Shown here one piece after another: positions 12,871 to 24,824 of a stretch of DNA of 64,000 nucleotides (positions are counted from its first letter, which is position 1; the number at the start of each line of letters is the position of its first letter). The stretch covers positions 11,204,041 through 11,268,040 of the forward strand of contig NC_134279.1 in NCBI RefSeq assembly GCF_949628215.1, read 5' to 3'. Made by a program: the position numbers and the translations under genes. Under the pieces are notes generated by a model. The model worked only from the letters and a program-made list of their open reading frames with translations, was not told where the DNA came from and made no database searches. The stretch comes from Phalacrocorax aristotelis. Taxonomy: Eukaryota; Chordata; Aves; Suliformes; Phalacrocoracidae.

Positions 12871-14140
12871 TAGAATAAAATAGACTAGAATAAACTATTT
12901 CAGTTGGAAAGGACTACAATAATCATCTGGTCCAACTGCCTGACCAATTCAGGGCTGACCAAAAGTTAGAGTGTTATTAAGGGCATTGTCCAAATGCCTC
13001 ATAAAAACTGACAGGCTTGGGGCATCGACCACCTCTCTAGGAAACCTGTTCCAGTGTTTAACCACCCTCTCAGTAAAGAAATGCTTCCTAATGTCCAATC
13101 TAAACCTCACCTGGCAGAGCTTTGGACCATTCCCACGTGTCCTATCACTGGACTGAAGAGATCAGAACATCCCCCTCCACTTCCCCTCCTCAGGAAGCTG
13201 TAGAGAGCAATGAGGTCACCCCTCAGCCTCCTTTCCTCCAACCTAGACAAGCTGAAATTCCTCAGCCGCTCCTCACAGGACATCCCTTCCAGCCCTTTCA
13301 CCACTTTTGTTGCCTTCCTCTGGCCTCATTCAAGGACGTTCACATCCTTCTTAAATTGTGGGTCCCAGAACTGCACCCAGTATTCAAGGTGAGCCCACAC
13401 CAATGCTGAATACAGCGGAATAATCACCTCTTTTAACAGGCTGGTTGTGCTGTGTTTGGTGCCCCCCAAGATGTGGTTTGCCCTTTTGGCTGCCAGGGCA
13501 CACCACTGACTCATATTGAGCCTGCTGTCAACCAGCACCCACAGATCCCTTTCTTCAGGGCTGCTCTCCAGCCACTTCTCTCCCAATTTATACTTGTGCC
13601 TGGCATTACTCCATCCTAGGTGCAGAATCTGGTATTTCCACTTGTTAAATTTCATCCCATTAATCATAGCCTAACGCTCCAGTCTATCTAGATCGCTCTG
13701 CAGGGCCTCCTGTCCCTCAAGAGAGTCAACAGCACCTCCCAGTTCAGTATCATCAGCAAACTTGCTAATGGTACATTCAATTCTTCCATCCAGATCATTG
13801 ATAAATTTATTCAACAGAACTGGCCCTATAATTGAACCCTGACGAACACTGCTGGTGACCGGTCACCAGCCAGATGTAGCCCCATTCACTACAACACTTT
13901 AAGCTCTGCCGTTCAACTGGTTCCTCAGCCAGCGCACCGTAAGCCCGCTCATCCCACAGTTGGACAACTTGTCCAGAAGGATGCTTCTGGACATGAGGGA
14001 TAGTATCAAAAGCCTTACTAAAATCCAGAAAAACTGCATCCACCACCTTCCCTTCATCCACTAGGTAGGAACTGTTGCACAGCACCATCAGCAAGAAACT
14101 GTTGGGGTGATCAGGCAGAAGCACAACTACAACACACATT
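12871..14140 (-). mobile_element. CR1 LINE, 5'-truncated, minus strand
   Basis: Read on the minus strand, this is the 3' third of a chicken-repeat-1 (CR1) non-LTR retrotransposon. It runs from the palm of the reverse transcriptase through the C-terminal region and the short 3' untranslated region. The 3' end (at the low coordinate) carries the diagnostic GGTCCAACTGCC-type signature on the plus strand, followed by degenerate TATTCTA-type short repeats at about 12871-12892 in place of poly-A. The 5' edge fades near 14140, as expected from the severe 5' truncation usual for CR1. Several frameshifts and stops show it is a dead, fairly old copy. The terminal repeat type matches the short fragment at 27600-27740, suggesting the same subfamily. 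Confidence 0.95.
13107..14139 (-). pseudogene. CR1 ORF2 reverse transcriptase remnant, broken
   Basis: This is the decayed coding part of the CR1 above. A first open piece (13807-14139) contains the RT motif VFLDFSKAFDTIPH, the catalytic-aspartate motif A of LINE reverse transcriptases. The FADD catalytic box is encoded at 13749-13760, but in a different frame, so a frameshift separates the two catalytic motifs. A TAG stop then interrupts the frame just before the open piece 13326-13667, which carries the familiar CR1 motifs VLVDSRLNMSQ, LYSALVWAHLEY and [10 protein letters not shown] last piece (13107-13304) holds the conserved [22 protein letters not shown] stretch in part. No full-length protein can be made. 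The endonuclease domain is absent. Confidence 0.93.
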
Positions 14141-14144
14141 GCTG

Positions 14145-16149
14145 AGAAGCTACAAGTGATTTGATGACATTTTTAATGTCTTTTAATGTGCTCCTCAGCC
14201 AACAAATTCTTTATCTTATATATAACCACAGAGATTTCATTAAGACCATCTTGTGAAAAATATATTCTAAGAAAAGGAAGAATCTTTAAATAGAGAGTGG
14301 TTGTATCAAAAATATCCCCAATATCAAAACACGGCTGACACAGATCAACAGATCGAATAACATCCACTGGTATAACAAACTGAACACACTTTGACCAATG
14401 TGATACACTGATTGCAAGTTTACCATACGGTTCCAGGAAGAATTTTATTTCAAGATAAAGCATTGCAAGAGAAAAAGGGATAAGCATATTAGAGACTATT
14501 TTTGGAAGTACATGTTGTCTTAAAGGCTAAATTTTTACATTGCTTCTATAAGATATCAGAGTTAATTAGCTTAAAAAACCAAGTGTTTGATGTTTCCAAG
14601 TTCCAACAAGTATCAATGTGACTGCAACATTTTCATGTTTGAATAAAGAGATATCCAGAAAGGAAGGTCTTTTGTGGAAACAAGAAGTGAATTTTGGTTT
14701 TCTTTCCCTCTCTCTGGCTAAAATTTTGAAGTTTAGAACCTGAGGGCCACGTGCACTGAATCCACACATCTTTTTAATGATGCTTTAACACAGGGGTAGA
14801 TAATTGTTTGCTCATATCTGTTATCGGTGTAAGAAGATCCTTTTCACAGAACTTATGGTTCAAATATGTTCTGGAGCAGAAAGAAATTCTTTGATTGATT
14901 TGTACGGTCCTGCCACTTGCAAGATCTGTAGGTGAAATTCTAGTTACATAGGCCCACAAATACCTCCTGATATAATAAAATCTGCCCTTCTTAAAGGCAA
15001 AATTCTCTTGAAGGATTAAATTTTTATTTCGTTTTGTTCCCAAATCCACATAATTTCTTCACATAGCTAGAATATTTTCCATCTACAAGCATTTCCCATC
15101 AGAAATTCATCTTTATTCCTCTAAAAAGATATATTTATTCCAGGCTATGGAACCTTTCTAAAAACATCTTGCAGTCTGATATTTCCTTGGCTCTGTTTGC
15201 ATTGTGCTCACTTCTCTCTCTTCCCTGCAATCAGACAGAATCTTCATTTTCAAGTTAATGGCATCAATTAATAGTTTTGAATTACATCTCTTTTTTGTGA
15301 CAAAATTCCCCTTTAAAATGACCCTGCACAGTGACTTGGTCACAGCCATATGTGAACACAGGAAAGGCTATGACCCCTTGCAGTTCTCCCTTATTGTGAC
15401 CTCCTTAATTGCACATATTAGGAGACACCAGTGAGTCAATAGCCATCAATCTCTTTATTCTGTTCAACTTTTAAGGTCTTATTTTAGAGTGGACAAGACA
15501 CCAGTTCAGAGAGTTCACTTTTACTCCTAGATCAATGACACTTAAACATATTAAATATTTTCAAAAACACACAGCAGTCTGACATCCCATCACACTGACC
15601 ACGAAAAATATTATTGCATTACCTCTTGTATGTAATGTCTGTGTAGAACAACTGACAGAATATATATTTTTTTGATATATGAATCTCAGTAAACCCAGCC
15701 CATTAATAAAAGAAGATCAATAATGCTCTCACTGTTTGGGGGTCACACTCTGATAATGTTTCTGATAAAATAAGAAAAAAGAAAAATATATGAGCTGTAA
15801 GGTTGTTCCACCGGATACATGGCTCTATCTCAATTAGTATTTTGACCAAAATCCAAGCACTGGCAGACTGCATTTCATCTGTTCCTACTCTCCTACCAGT
15901 TCTCCTTATTGCTGTCTATTTCCTTGCATGTTTATTAGGCTGAGTTTTCTCAAGAACAGGCTGTAGTAGAGCAGAATATTTACCAAGTGTACTGGCTTTT
16001 AAAATGCCTCCTACATGAAAAATCACACACCAGAAGACTAAAAAGTGGTGAAAATGACCATACAAATAAGTCTAAAGTTAGGCAACTGTTCTGGAGCAGG
16101 AATGTCTCCAGAAGTTCAGTAACTTACCTGGCTAGCTCTAATTTTTTTT
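14145..16149. other. Non-coding stretch, no gene seen
   Basis: AT-rich sequence between two CR1 copies. The 104- and 91-codon minus-strand frames here have no recognisable motif and no splice or start context, and are taken as chance. No repeat family is recognised. Confidence 0.65.
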
Positions 16150-16450
16150 TAATAGGGAAGGGAGGTGTTGCATCTGACAGGACAAGGGGTAAGGGTTTTA
16201 AACTAAAGGAGAGTAGTTTTAGACTGGATATAAGGAAAATATTTTTTACGATGATGGTGATGAAATACTGGCCCAGGTTACCCAGAGAGGTGGTAGATGC
16301 CCATCCCTGGAAACATTCAAGGCCAGGCTGGATGGGGCTCTGAGCAGCCTGATGTAGTTGAAGATGTCCCTGCTCACTGCAGGGGGGTTGGACTAGATGC
16401 CCTCTAAAGGTCCCTTCCAACCTAAACTGTTCTGTGATTCTATGATCTAT
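16150..16450 (+). mobile_element. CR1 LINE 3' end, plus strand
   Basis: A 300-base CR1 tail. It encodes remnants of the extreme C-terminus of ORF2 ([19 protein letters not shown], then [10 protein letters not shown]) and then the 3' untranslated region, with the signature GGGGGGTTGGACTAGATG and TCCCTTCCAACCT. It ends in degenerate short repeats (CTGTGATTCTATGATCTAT). The tail belongs to the TTCTATGAT class, unlike the copies at 12871 and 27600. It is strongly 5' truncated and non-functional. A longer open frame that begins upstream at 15987 simply runs into this element. Confidence 0.95.
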
Positions 16451-16454
16451 AGAG

Positions 16455-19400
16455 AGATTCAATAATTATTTCTAAGTTCTGTTACTTAGTACATCATGCC
16501 TTCCAGAAATTTTTTATGTAACTGCAGAATTCACACTGTTTCTTGAGTCGCAAAACTGAGGAAAAAGAAGAAAAACTCATAGGATTTTTTTGTTTTGTTT
16601 TGATGGGGATGTTTTGCAAAGGACTTGCCTATTTAAATTGGGTTCAATTTCCTGGCTTGTGGAGTTCCAGCATTGACATGTGGCTTTATAAAAAAGGTAG
16701 TGTCTCAGTTTCCAGATCCCCTCACTGTGAGTATTATATGTCATATGTATTTTATTGAGCTACTAATAACTTATCACTGTTTCTTATATGCATTGATATA
16801 TCAAAAGCATGTGTAAACATTGAACTCAATGACATTTTCATGTTATTTATTTTTTCAACAAGATTTCCTATCTGATCTGTTGCATTTCCTTGACTTGGAT
16901 TGAGGGCATGACTAGTTACAATGAAAAATATTTTGGTTTACACTGCCTTTTTTTATTAGGAAGATGTACAAGAAACAAGTTTTCTAACCTTTTCAGTTTC
17001 AGTAACTTTTATTCAAAGTTGCTGACTTTTTCTACTCCTTTTTGACCACAGCACTATTAATCTAAAGGCTAAGTATACTTGTTAGCATTAAGCAAAGTCC
17101 AAAGTCCAAATTTATGCTTGAAATTTTTTAATGGGTAGTAATAAGAATTATTATTTGATGCCTCCAGAGACTCTAACAGCAGCTGACAATTATAAAAACA
17201 AGTGTTACCATAAAAAGCCCAATCCGTACTCTGTAGCTTCTATAAATTCCAGCTACAGCGCAGATTCAAGGAATGCAATGAAATCCTAAAAACACTGAAA
17301 ACCCTTACAAGTTATGCGTAAAGTCACAGCAAGGACACGATTATTTCAGTGTCCATTTTGAAGTAAAAATCTCATCAATTTTGCAAGGACTTCAGTCCTG
17401 ATATCCCATTTGTTATTAGCAAAGAAGGGCTTAAATATTTCGAAAAAAGCACGTAGCAGAAGACAGCACGTCTGATTCTAATGATTTCACTGCAGCTTGC
17501 AGGCAAAATAATCTCAAATTTAATGGTAAAGAAATAATTGCTAGGAAAGCAAAATTAATGACCAAGACGAAACCGAGCTCATGGTGAATCTAGCCTTCCA
17601 AAATACTGTGCTTATCTTCTGGCGTAAAGGTATTTAGTTTGCAAGTAAAAGAGAAGGAAACTGTTGGCTTTGGCTGTTTTGATAAATATCAGTCATACAT
17701 ATTTGCACTCTTTAGTAGCATGTATTATTTTCGCAAGCCTCATTTCAAGGATGTCAACAATAAAAGCTTTAAAAATCAGGAAAAATCTTAGAATCCTGGA
17801 AAGCTACAAATCCTGAACTACGAGTTTCTAATTAACATCCCTCTCCAGCAAAACCTTGGAGTCTAAAGGAGCCCTGCTAGGCTTTTTGTGGTTTTGACCG
17901 TGCCAGGGGTGCAAAGAGAAATGTTAATGCCAAACAGTAGGAAACAAATATATGAAGCTTTTCCTACTCACATATTTCACATGTTGACCTTTATTTTCAA
18001 GCCTAAAGCTTTTATTTAACCCTAAAGCTCAGCAGATTTTTAACATATCAGGCACTATGGCTTAAGAGATTCTTTGAATGAACAATGTAAGTTATAGCTT
18101 AACAATATCAGAGTAAAAATCATAGACAATATATTATTATAACAACATCGAGCTGGTGCGAGAAAAGCAAAAAATACCAGCTTTTACAAGATTCAAAGTA
18201 AAGAGATAAGCCATGAGCTTTCCATAAGCAAAACTCAAAAAACCCAAAAATCTTAATCTTGCAGAGCCAATATTAATTTCTCTCATAGAGAGCTGGAAAA
18301 CTTCATATTAATAATAGCTGCACCTCTTTGTCTTACATAGCTTAAAGTGTAACTATAAATAATATTGAATTGCTTGATGCTTGTTAAGAGGAAGTTACAT
18401 TAGTAGTAATAAGAAAAGGACTTTCTTCTGGGACATAGTATTTGTTCATCCTGCTATTTCTATCTGCAGATTTAGTTTCAATCTCCTCTTCTAGGAAACC
18501 GCAAAAATTTGGACTTTGATCTCTCATTAGCAGAATTTAGCTCAATATATATGGTTTTTATCATATATTTTCAGTCTTCCAAGGAATGGTCTTAGAGACA
18601 ACTGTTAAGCAAAACTGTCTTGCACTTCACATTGCTTGGATACCATCAGCTTTCACCTCTCCTCTCTCTTCCAAATATGTGTTGGCAGTTGCATGGTATA
18701 ATACTGAATTATTTCATGGCATCATAATAGTAATCTAATTTTTAAAAAATCTATAGATAAAAATGTTCCTCTTTCTTAAATTAATACTTTTTTTCAAAAT
18801 GGTTCTGAAAATTAAATATTTTTTTCAGTTTCCTCTGCAGGAAAATTTCATAAGAAGCTGTTACAGTCTTTTTTAAGATACAGTTCACTTATGTATTGAG
18901 TCCGCTGCAACTTACTTTATCCTTAGAGACTTTGAGTCTCTATATTTTATAAATAGGAAATGGGCAGTAAAGTGCTTTGATGCAAGAATTTGGACCAAAT
19001 GCAGACTGAGTCAAATCCTTCTCTATCCCTGAGTGGAGAGCTAGCAACTCTTCCTCCTTACATTGTCCTAAATGCATTCTCTGTGAAGATAGCAGAGGAG
19101 CACAGAGGTCCTACCTCATCAGGTAAAACCACAGTATTTTCACCCAAAGGAAGATTTCAGACATACTTTATATCTATCTACCTGTAAAACTACCTCACAG
19201 GCTCAAATTCCATTTTCAGGTGGGCCCACGACCCTAAAATATTAACATAGGTTGAAAAGTATTTCGGTGCTAATAAGTCACACATAAGCTCAGTTCATGG
19301 TGAGTATAGGTGTTGGCGAAAGTTGTAATGAAAGGGCTGTTGTAACTCAGCTGTTTATCCCTGCCTTATGCTTCTGCCATTGACCCCTGAGATGAAACTC

Positions 19401-20100
19401 AGTGATTGACGGTGGTCCTATTACATTTCCATGCAAAGCAAACAGGCCTAGACAAATGATTGTCTTGCATTATCTGGGTATTATTACATTGTCCAGCTGA
19501 TCTAGACACAGCTTTGCTATAATGCAATAACCGACGTAGAAGACTTGTAGATCTAGAGTGGAGAAAGCTTTATTATAATTGTGTAATAGGTGGCAATGAG
19601 GGCCATGGGATAGATGACTCACTAATCTCTTAACAAAAGATTTATGTCTCAACCACAACCATGAGCAATACATTTCGAGTGATTTGTTAGAAGTGTGAAA
19701 AATGACAGTAGCTAACTAATAAGAAGTACAACCCTGAAAGTGCTCTAATGGTTTCCATTAACATATATCTGGCATACAATTACAGGTAGCCACAGGGGAC
19801 ATATGTGGCCAGTAGAGCGAGCACATAAAGACATAACCATGTATAGAAAAAGGAAAGCATTTCTCACCTCTGCACAGGCAGTAGTGTGGAAGCTCCTTTG
19901 TGAGTAAAGCATAAAATAAGCCTCTGATCAAGGGGGATAGTACAGAAAACGTCCCCAAATGGCGCTGTTAGTGTCTTGTTCCTCAGTTCCTCTCTCAACA
20001 AAGGTCAAAGTAACACTTGTATGGATATCAATAAAGATTAACTTAGTTCACTTACCCTAACAATACTATGGCCTATAACTCTGTCTCAGAACAAAAGCCC
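16455..20100. other. AT-rich non-coding stretch, no gene seen
   Basis: No convincing open frame and no recognised repeat. The region is markedly AT-rich with frequent short homopolymers. Conserved non-coding elements could be present but cannot be detected from one sequence. Confidence 0.65.
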
Positions 20101-20116
20101 AAAGTGAATGATGGTC

Positions 20117-20520
20117 TGTTTTGTTAATGGCCCGCAAAGGACTGCTTAGTGTTGCCAAATTTAAGTGAAACTAGGGGAAGGTAGTTCCGGCAGGGGCAGA
20201 TTATGACCACTGGCTCAAAGACCACCCACTCAAGAAATCCACCGACCCAAAAGGTTAAAGAAGTAAAGGCCTCAAAAGACATGGTGGGCATGCGTGGTTA
20301 TTTACATGATAGGCAAGGAATTTTAACCAATCATTTAACAGAATAACAATGAATATGTATTAGATGATTAACATCATCTGTATAGTTTCCCCCAGCAGTG
20401 TGCTGGTTTGTATCTTGCACCCGTATCTGATCATTTACATAATAAAAAAAAAATACCCTGACTTTGTGCGTAAATTGGGCGACACACACCAGGTAATGGA
20501 CCCCAGTTTTGGGGACAACA
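20117..20520 (+). mobile_element. Probable solo LTR of an endogenous retrovirus
   Basis: The right half has the layout of a retroviral R-U5 region. An AATAAA poly-A signal at 20441-20446 is followed by a T/G- and C-rich segment containing AAATTGGGCGACACACACC and then a terminus reading GGGGACAACA. The left edge proposed at 20117 starts TGTTTTG, giving TGTT...AACA inverted termini with the right end, as in many retroviral LTRs. No flanking duplication was found (the neighbouring bases differ), so the boundaries are uncertain and the true left end may lie elsewhere. No gag, pol or env sequence is adjacent. The family is not named; the appearance is that of bird endogenous retroviruses, judged from memory of the family style. 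Confidence 0.5.
20441..20446 (+). promoter_or_regulatory. AATAAA polyadenylation signal of the candidate LTR
   Basis: A canonical AATAAA lies about 75 bases before the proposed LTR right end, embedded in an A-rich run. It is the main motif supporting an R-U5 reading, but such hexamers also occur by chance in AT-rich DNA. Confidence 0.4.
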
Positions 20521-20524
20521 GTAT

Positions 20525-23500
20525 TGTTTATCTACCTATTGTCTAGTTTGGTTTCACTTCATAACAAACTTGTTTATGACTTCCATTATTTTAATGTATC
20601 AATACAACGTAATACTACAAATGTTTTAACTCAGTAATATGACTCAGCGCTTAAGTAGATGTGCTGTTTTGGCTGAGAAAGGGTTAATTCTTCATGACAG
20701 AACCTCTCCTACCCTAATCTAGAGGCTAACTCCACAAACCGTAGCATACCAAATCCTGTCATTAACTGTAATTAGTACCAGATACAGATCGAGCTACACT
20801 CTGAAAGAAACTGCAAACACCTTTAGTCAGTTATGTTTCACTCAAAGGATGGAGAAGCAGCAACTACCAGATGAAAACATGTGGAAAAGCTATGTCAATC
20901 TGTATGTCGCAAAGTTCAAATCACACAAACAATCAAATTGCTTTGAATCCTGTCGCCAAAAATTTGTTGAATCACAGGCTTACCTGCATAAGAAATGACT
21001 GGTTTCAGGATGTTCCTTGAGTTGCATGGACCTGCAACGCACCTTTAAATATTCAGCATAGGCATATCAATACAGGTTCATAAAACACAGGCCTAAAATA
21101 GCAATGCTGATAAGCCTTAAAAATATATAATTTTATTTTAATCATGTTTACCTTTCCAAACAAAGTCTGTGGAGGCATATGTTTGTTCTTCATAAAAAAT
21201 TTAGGAGACTGAAGCACCAGGAGGAGGAAATGTTTTTGAAATCAGAAAAATCACCTTGGGGAAAAAAAAAGGATGGGGACAATTGACAGTAAGAGGAACG
21301 TCTCTAACTTCTGAAGCAGTGAATTTCCTAGACAGGACTGAATAATATTCAGAGGATCTTTGATCTGCTTATGAAAAGGATGGAGTGATATTGCTGTCTG
21401 AGATAGCAGAATAAAGAGCCTGATGACCCCTTGCAGTTCTGTGCGGCTGGTGTTAAAATAAACCAATATAAAGAGCATTTTACAGATTACTCTTTTAAGA
21501 GTACCACAAGCAAAATATCATGGAAAGCAAATTGTTAATGCGTTTGCACAACAAAACATTGTGCAGAGTTGTAGTTTAAGTACTGTATAATTCAGGATGA
21601 GCTGGCACTTTCATTATGAAATCTCTGCTCTCAGCTTTAGAACGAAAACCTTCAGCACATTTTGTGTCAGATGTGCGAAACACTTTTTTTCCCCACTCCC
21701 ACTGAAACACTGGCCCTCACTTTTTTTGGGATATGCAGGTACCATATTTTCCACAATGTGGTTTAGTTTATGTTCACATTATCAAATAACGGTCCTTCAG
21801 ATAAAATGCTGTCACCGATTATTGCATTCGTGAAGAAGTATCTTCATCTGCTAGGAAACACAAAATTCATATACCTGATATCCAGCAAGGTCACTCGATG
21901 CCGCTGCTATGTCAATACCTCTCTTTACTCTGATTAAATTATTTCAGTGTTCTACGTAACAGTTGCAAGCAGCAGGTCCCTTGGAAACTAGCTGAAAGAA
22001 ATGTTAACTTATTTAGTTGGGTCTTTTCACAGTGCATTACTCACGGGTGTTGTAGAGGGTGTGATGGTTAAAAATATAAGTATCTATATGTATATATCAA
22101 GTGCTGACTAGTCTTTAACACATTTTTCAGCCCAAAGTTTATGCCAACAGTTAACTGGGATCATAATCATGTGCCCAAACACATTTGCTGTATATTATGT
22201 ATATTTGTCAGAAGACCCTGAGGAAGTAATAAAGTAACTAAAAGTGGTCATGTTCCCTTTCATTGGCTCCTAAATACTGTTTACTATTAAATTTTCTGCT
22301 ATGCACTTCTTTCTTTCCTTCTTCTCAGTCTCCAGAAGGAAATTAAGGAAAACCTAGTTTCTGGACTGCACATTCCTTTCTTTTTTTAATGTCTCCAATT
22401 TGTCTGTGAGACACATGAGTTCTCAACTGGATGCTAAATATCAACCTACATACAGGGAATTCTTCACTTTAAATAAAAGGTTGCTTAAAGTCTACAAGGT
22501 GTGATTCAGATAACTTTAGGTATAACAGAGGTTTAGCCTATTTAAGTGAAAAGTAGACTTCCTTGGGTGGCTAAAAATGGTGACCAGCATCACAGCATTA
22601 GTTACTGATGCCTAGCCTGAAGAGCGCAATTCTTGTTCCTTCCGAGAATTCACATCTTCTTGTGAATGAAAGCCTAGGTCTCATCAAAGAGTGGTCTTAT
22701 TTTGTAGGTATTTTTGAAAACAGTGCTCACAATATTTGCATTATTCTTCAGAAAAGTTGCTACTTAATTGAGTTGTCTCATATTTGGGCCCTCCAGTCCC
22801 CATTTAGTAATATTTTAAAGCAAATATGTATTGAAGAAAAGGTTCGCTATGTCATTTCCTTGGTAACATACTTCCTAATGAATCCTTTCATATAATCATG
22901 CATATCTTTATAAATATATCCTGAGCAATAAAACATGACTGAAATTAAGTAAAATATACTCTTAAGGTTGATTTAATCTCTTTTACCAAATACCATTTAA
23001 AATGAAAATTCTCTCATAGGATGTTCAAGTCAAAATGAGGAACATGATAATAAACATTGAGTAATAAAAATAAATTAAAAATCAAAGCTTTATGATATAT
23101 TTTCCTATGAAAATGAAAGTGGCAAATTGAAAACAATAATGATGCTCATCCACAGTTACAACAGAACATCTCAGAATTTGATTTACGATCAGTGGCATCT
23201 TGAAAATGAGCCCTCATTTTACATTTAAAACCACTACCACTCAATCCATCAAGTATTAAAATCTTGATGTTGATTAATGACATTCTCTCACGCTGTTTCT
23301 CTCAATGAGCCTTCACAGAAATCAAAGCAATATTATTCAGTATGAAACTAGCATGTTGTAAGGTTACACACCTCCTCCATGGCCAGTTAGTTGCTAACAC
23401 TGTGTTCATACGCAGCAGGTATTTGGTGGTTTGAGAAGCGTTAGTATCTTCACTGGAATACAAGTACAGGACGCACACTTTGGTGGCATTCAATGTTATG

Positions 23501-24230
23501 TTGGCACAGGCTTCAAGCACTCGGAGCAAGTGGGCTGAATGCAAACACTGACTGCAAGAAGCAGATTTCCAGCTGTGATGCTTTTGCCTAACAAGCTGCA
23601 GTGATGGAGCGGTACCATTATGTTTTCCTATGGAAGCATCGATACTGAAAAAAAAGGCTCAGGAACTACTAAGATGCAATACTTTGTACCCCTTGTGCAA
23701 AATGAAGGTATAAGGTCCAGTAGCATACAGGCTAGTCTAAGAAATTTCCCTAGTGTCATTCCAGCTTTATTCCTACCACTCAGTTTTCCTTAGGTTCTGA
23801 GCTATAAAGTTTTGTATCCCATCCAAACTGCTACTACAATGGCTGATGCTCATCCTGCATATTTTTTATTCACATCGATGTTCAGTCCCACTTGCTGTTT
23901 GCATCATCCCTACTTACTGACAGACTAAAAGGAATGGAAAACCCAATGTAATTTTTGATTCCTCTTTCACTTATTCTATTGCAGAGCCTCCATCTTGATC
24001 TGGAGAACAGTGAGGAGAGACTAGAAAGTAGCAAGGACAGAATATAGATAACCTGAAAATCGTACCCGTCACATCAGTTCAGACTATAAGTAATGCAGTT
24101 TCCTTTAATTTGCAGAAAAATAATTAACAGTAAACACCTTTTTTAACTGTTATTTCTTTTAAATCTGAATATGACTGAGAACATTTGCAGGGTGCCCATT
24201 TCAAAGAAAATCCAGTGTAGTTAAAACTTT
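20525..24230. other. Non-coding stretch, no gene seen
   Basis: Short frames only, none with a recognisable motif. No repeat family recognised. Confidence 0.65.
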
Positions 24231-24511
24231 TGACTTGGCTCCTGGGCTGCATTAAAAGGAGCGTGGCCAGCAGATCGAGAGAGGTTATCCTCCCCCTCTA
24301 CTCTGCCCTGGTGAGGCCATATTTGGAGTACTGTGTCCAGTTTTGGGACCCCCAGTTTAAGAAGGACAGGGAACCGCTTGAGCCAGTCCAGCGGAGAGCT
24401 ACGAAGATGATCAGGGGACTGGCGCATCTCCCTTATGAGGAAAGGCTGAGAGAACTGCGTCTGTTCAGCCTGGAGAAGAGAAGACTGGGGGGATCTTATC
24501 CATGCTTATAA
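24230..24511 (+). pseudogene. CR1 ORF2 C-terminal remnant
   Basis: An open piece of about 90 codons within the CR1 copy encodes the conserved region after the RT palm: [29 protein letters not shown] and SLEKRRLGG are visible. The frame breaks after this point and the remaining ORF2 end is readable only in other frames. There is no catalytic domain, so it encodes no active enzyme. Confidence 0.9.
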
Positions 24512-24822
24512 ATATCTAAAGGGTGGGTGTCAGGACGATGGGACTGGACTCCTTTTGGTGGTGCCCAATGACAGGACAAGTTGGAACACAGGAAGTTCCA
24601 CCTAAACATGAGAAAGATCTTCCCTGTGCGGGTGCCAGAGCAGGGGCACAGGCTGCCCAGGGAGGCTGTGGAGTCCCTTCCCTGGAGACATTCACACCCC
24701 GCCTGGACGCGTCCCTGTGCCCCCTGCTCTGGGCGTGCCTGCTCAAGCAGGGGGTTGGACAAAGTGATCTCCTGAGGTCCCTTCCAACCCCTGCCAGTCT
24801 GTGATTCTGTGATTCTGCGACT
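24232..24822 (+). mobile_element. CR1 LINE 3' end, plus strand
   Basis: A 590-base, 5'-truncated CR1 copy that begins within the C-terminal part of ORF2 and continues through the 3' untranslated region. Diagnostic pieces are the CTGGGCTGCATTAAAAG start, the GGGGGTTGGACAAAGTGAT signature and terminal repeats reading CTGTGATTCTGTGATTCTG. Several CpG-rich substitutions and small indels relative to the other copies show it is inactive. Its tail class is TTCTGTGAT, close to that of the 16150 copy. It is the best-preserved CR1 C-terminal frame in the window. Confidence 0.96.
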
Positions 24823-24824
24823 TG

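Noticed and set aside
15987-16343. 118-codon plus-strand frame
   Set aside because: Its 3' half is the C-terminal remnant of a CR1 element and its 5' half is flanking sequence read in frame by chance.
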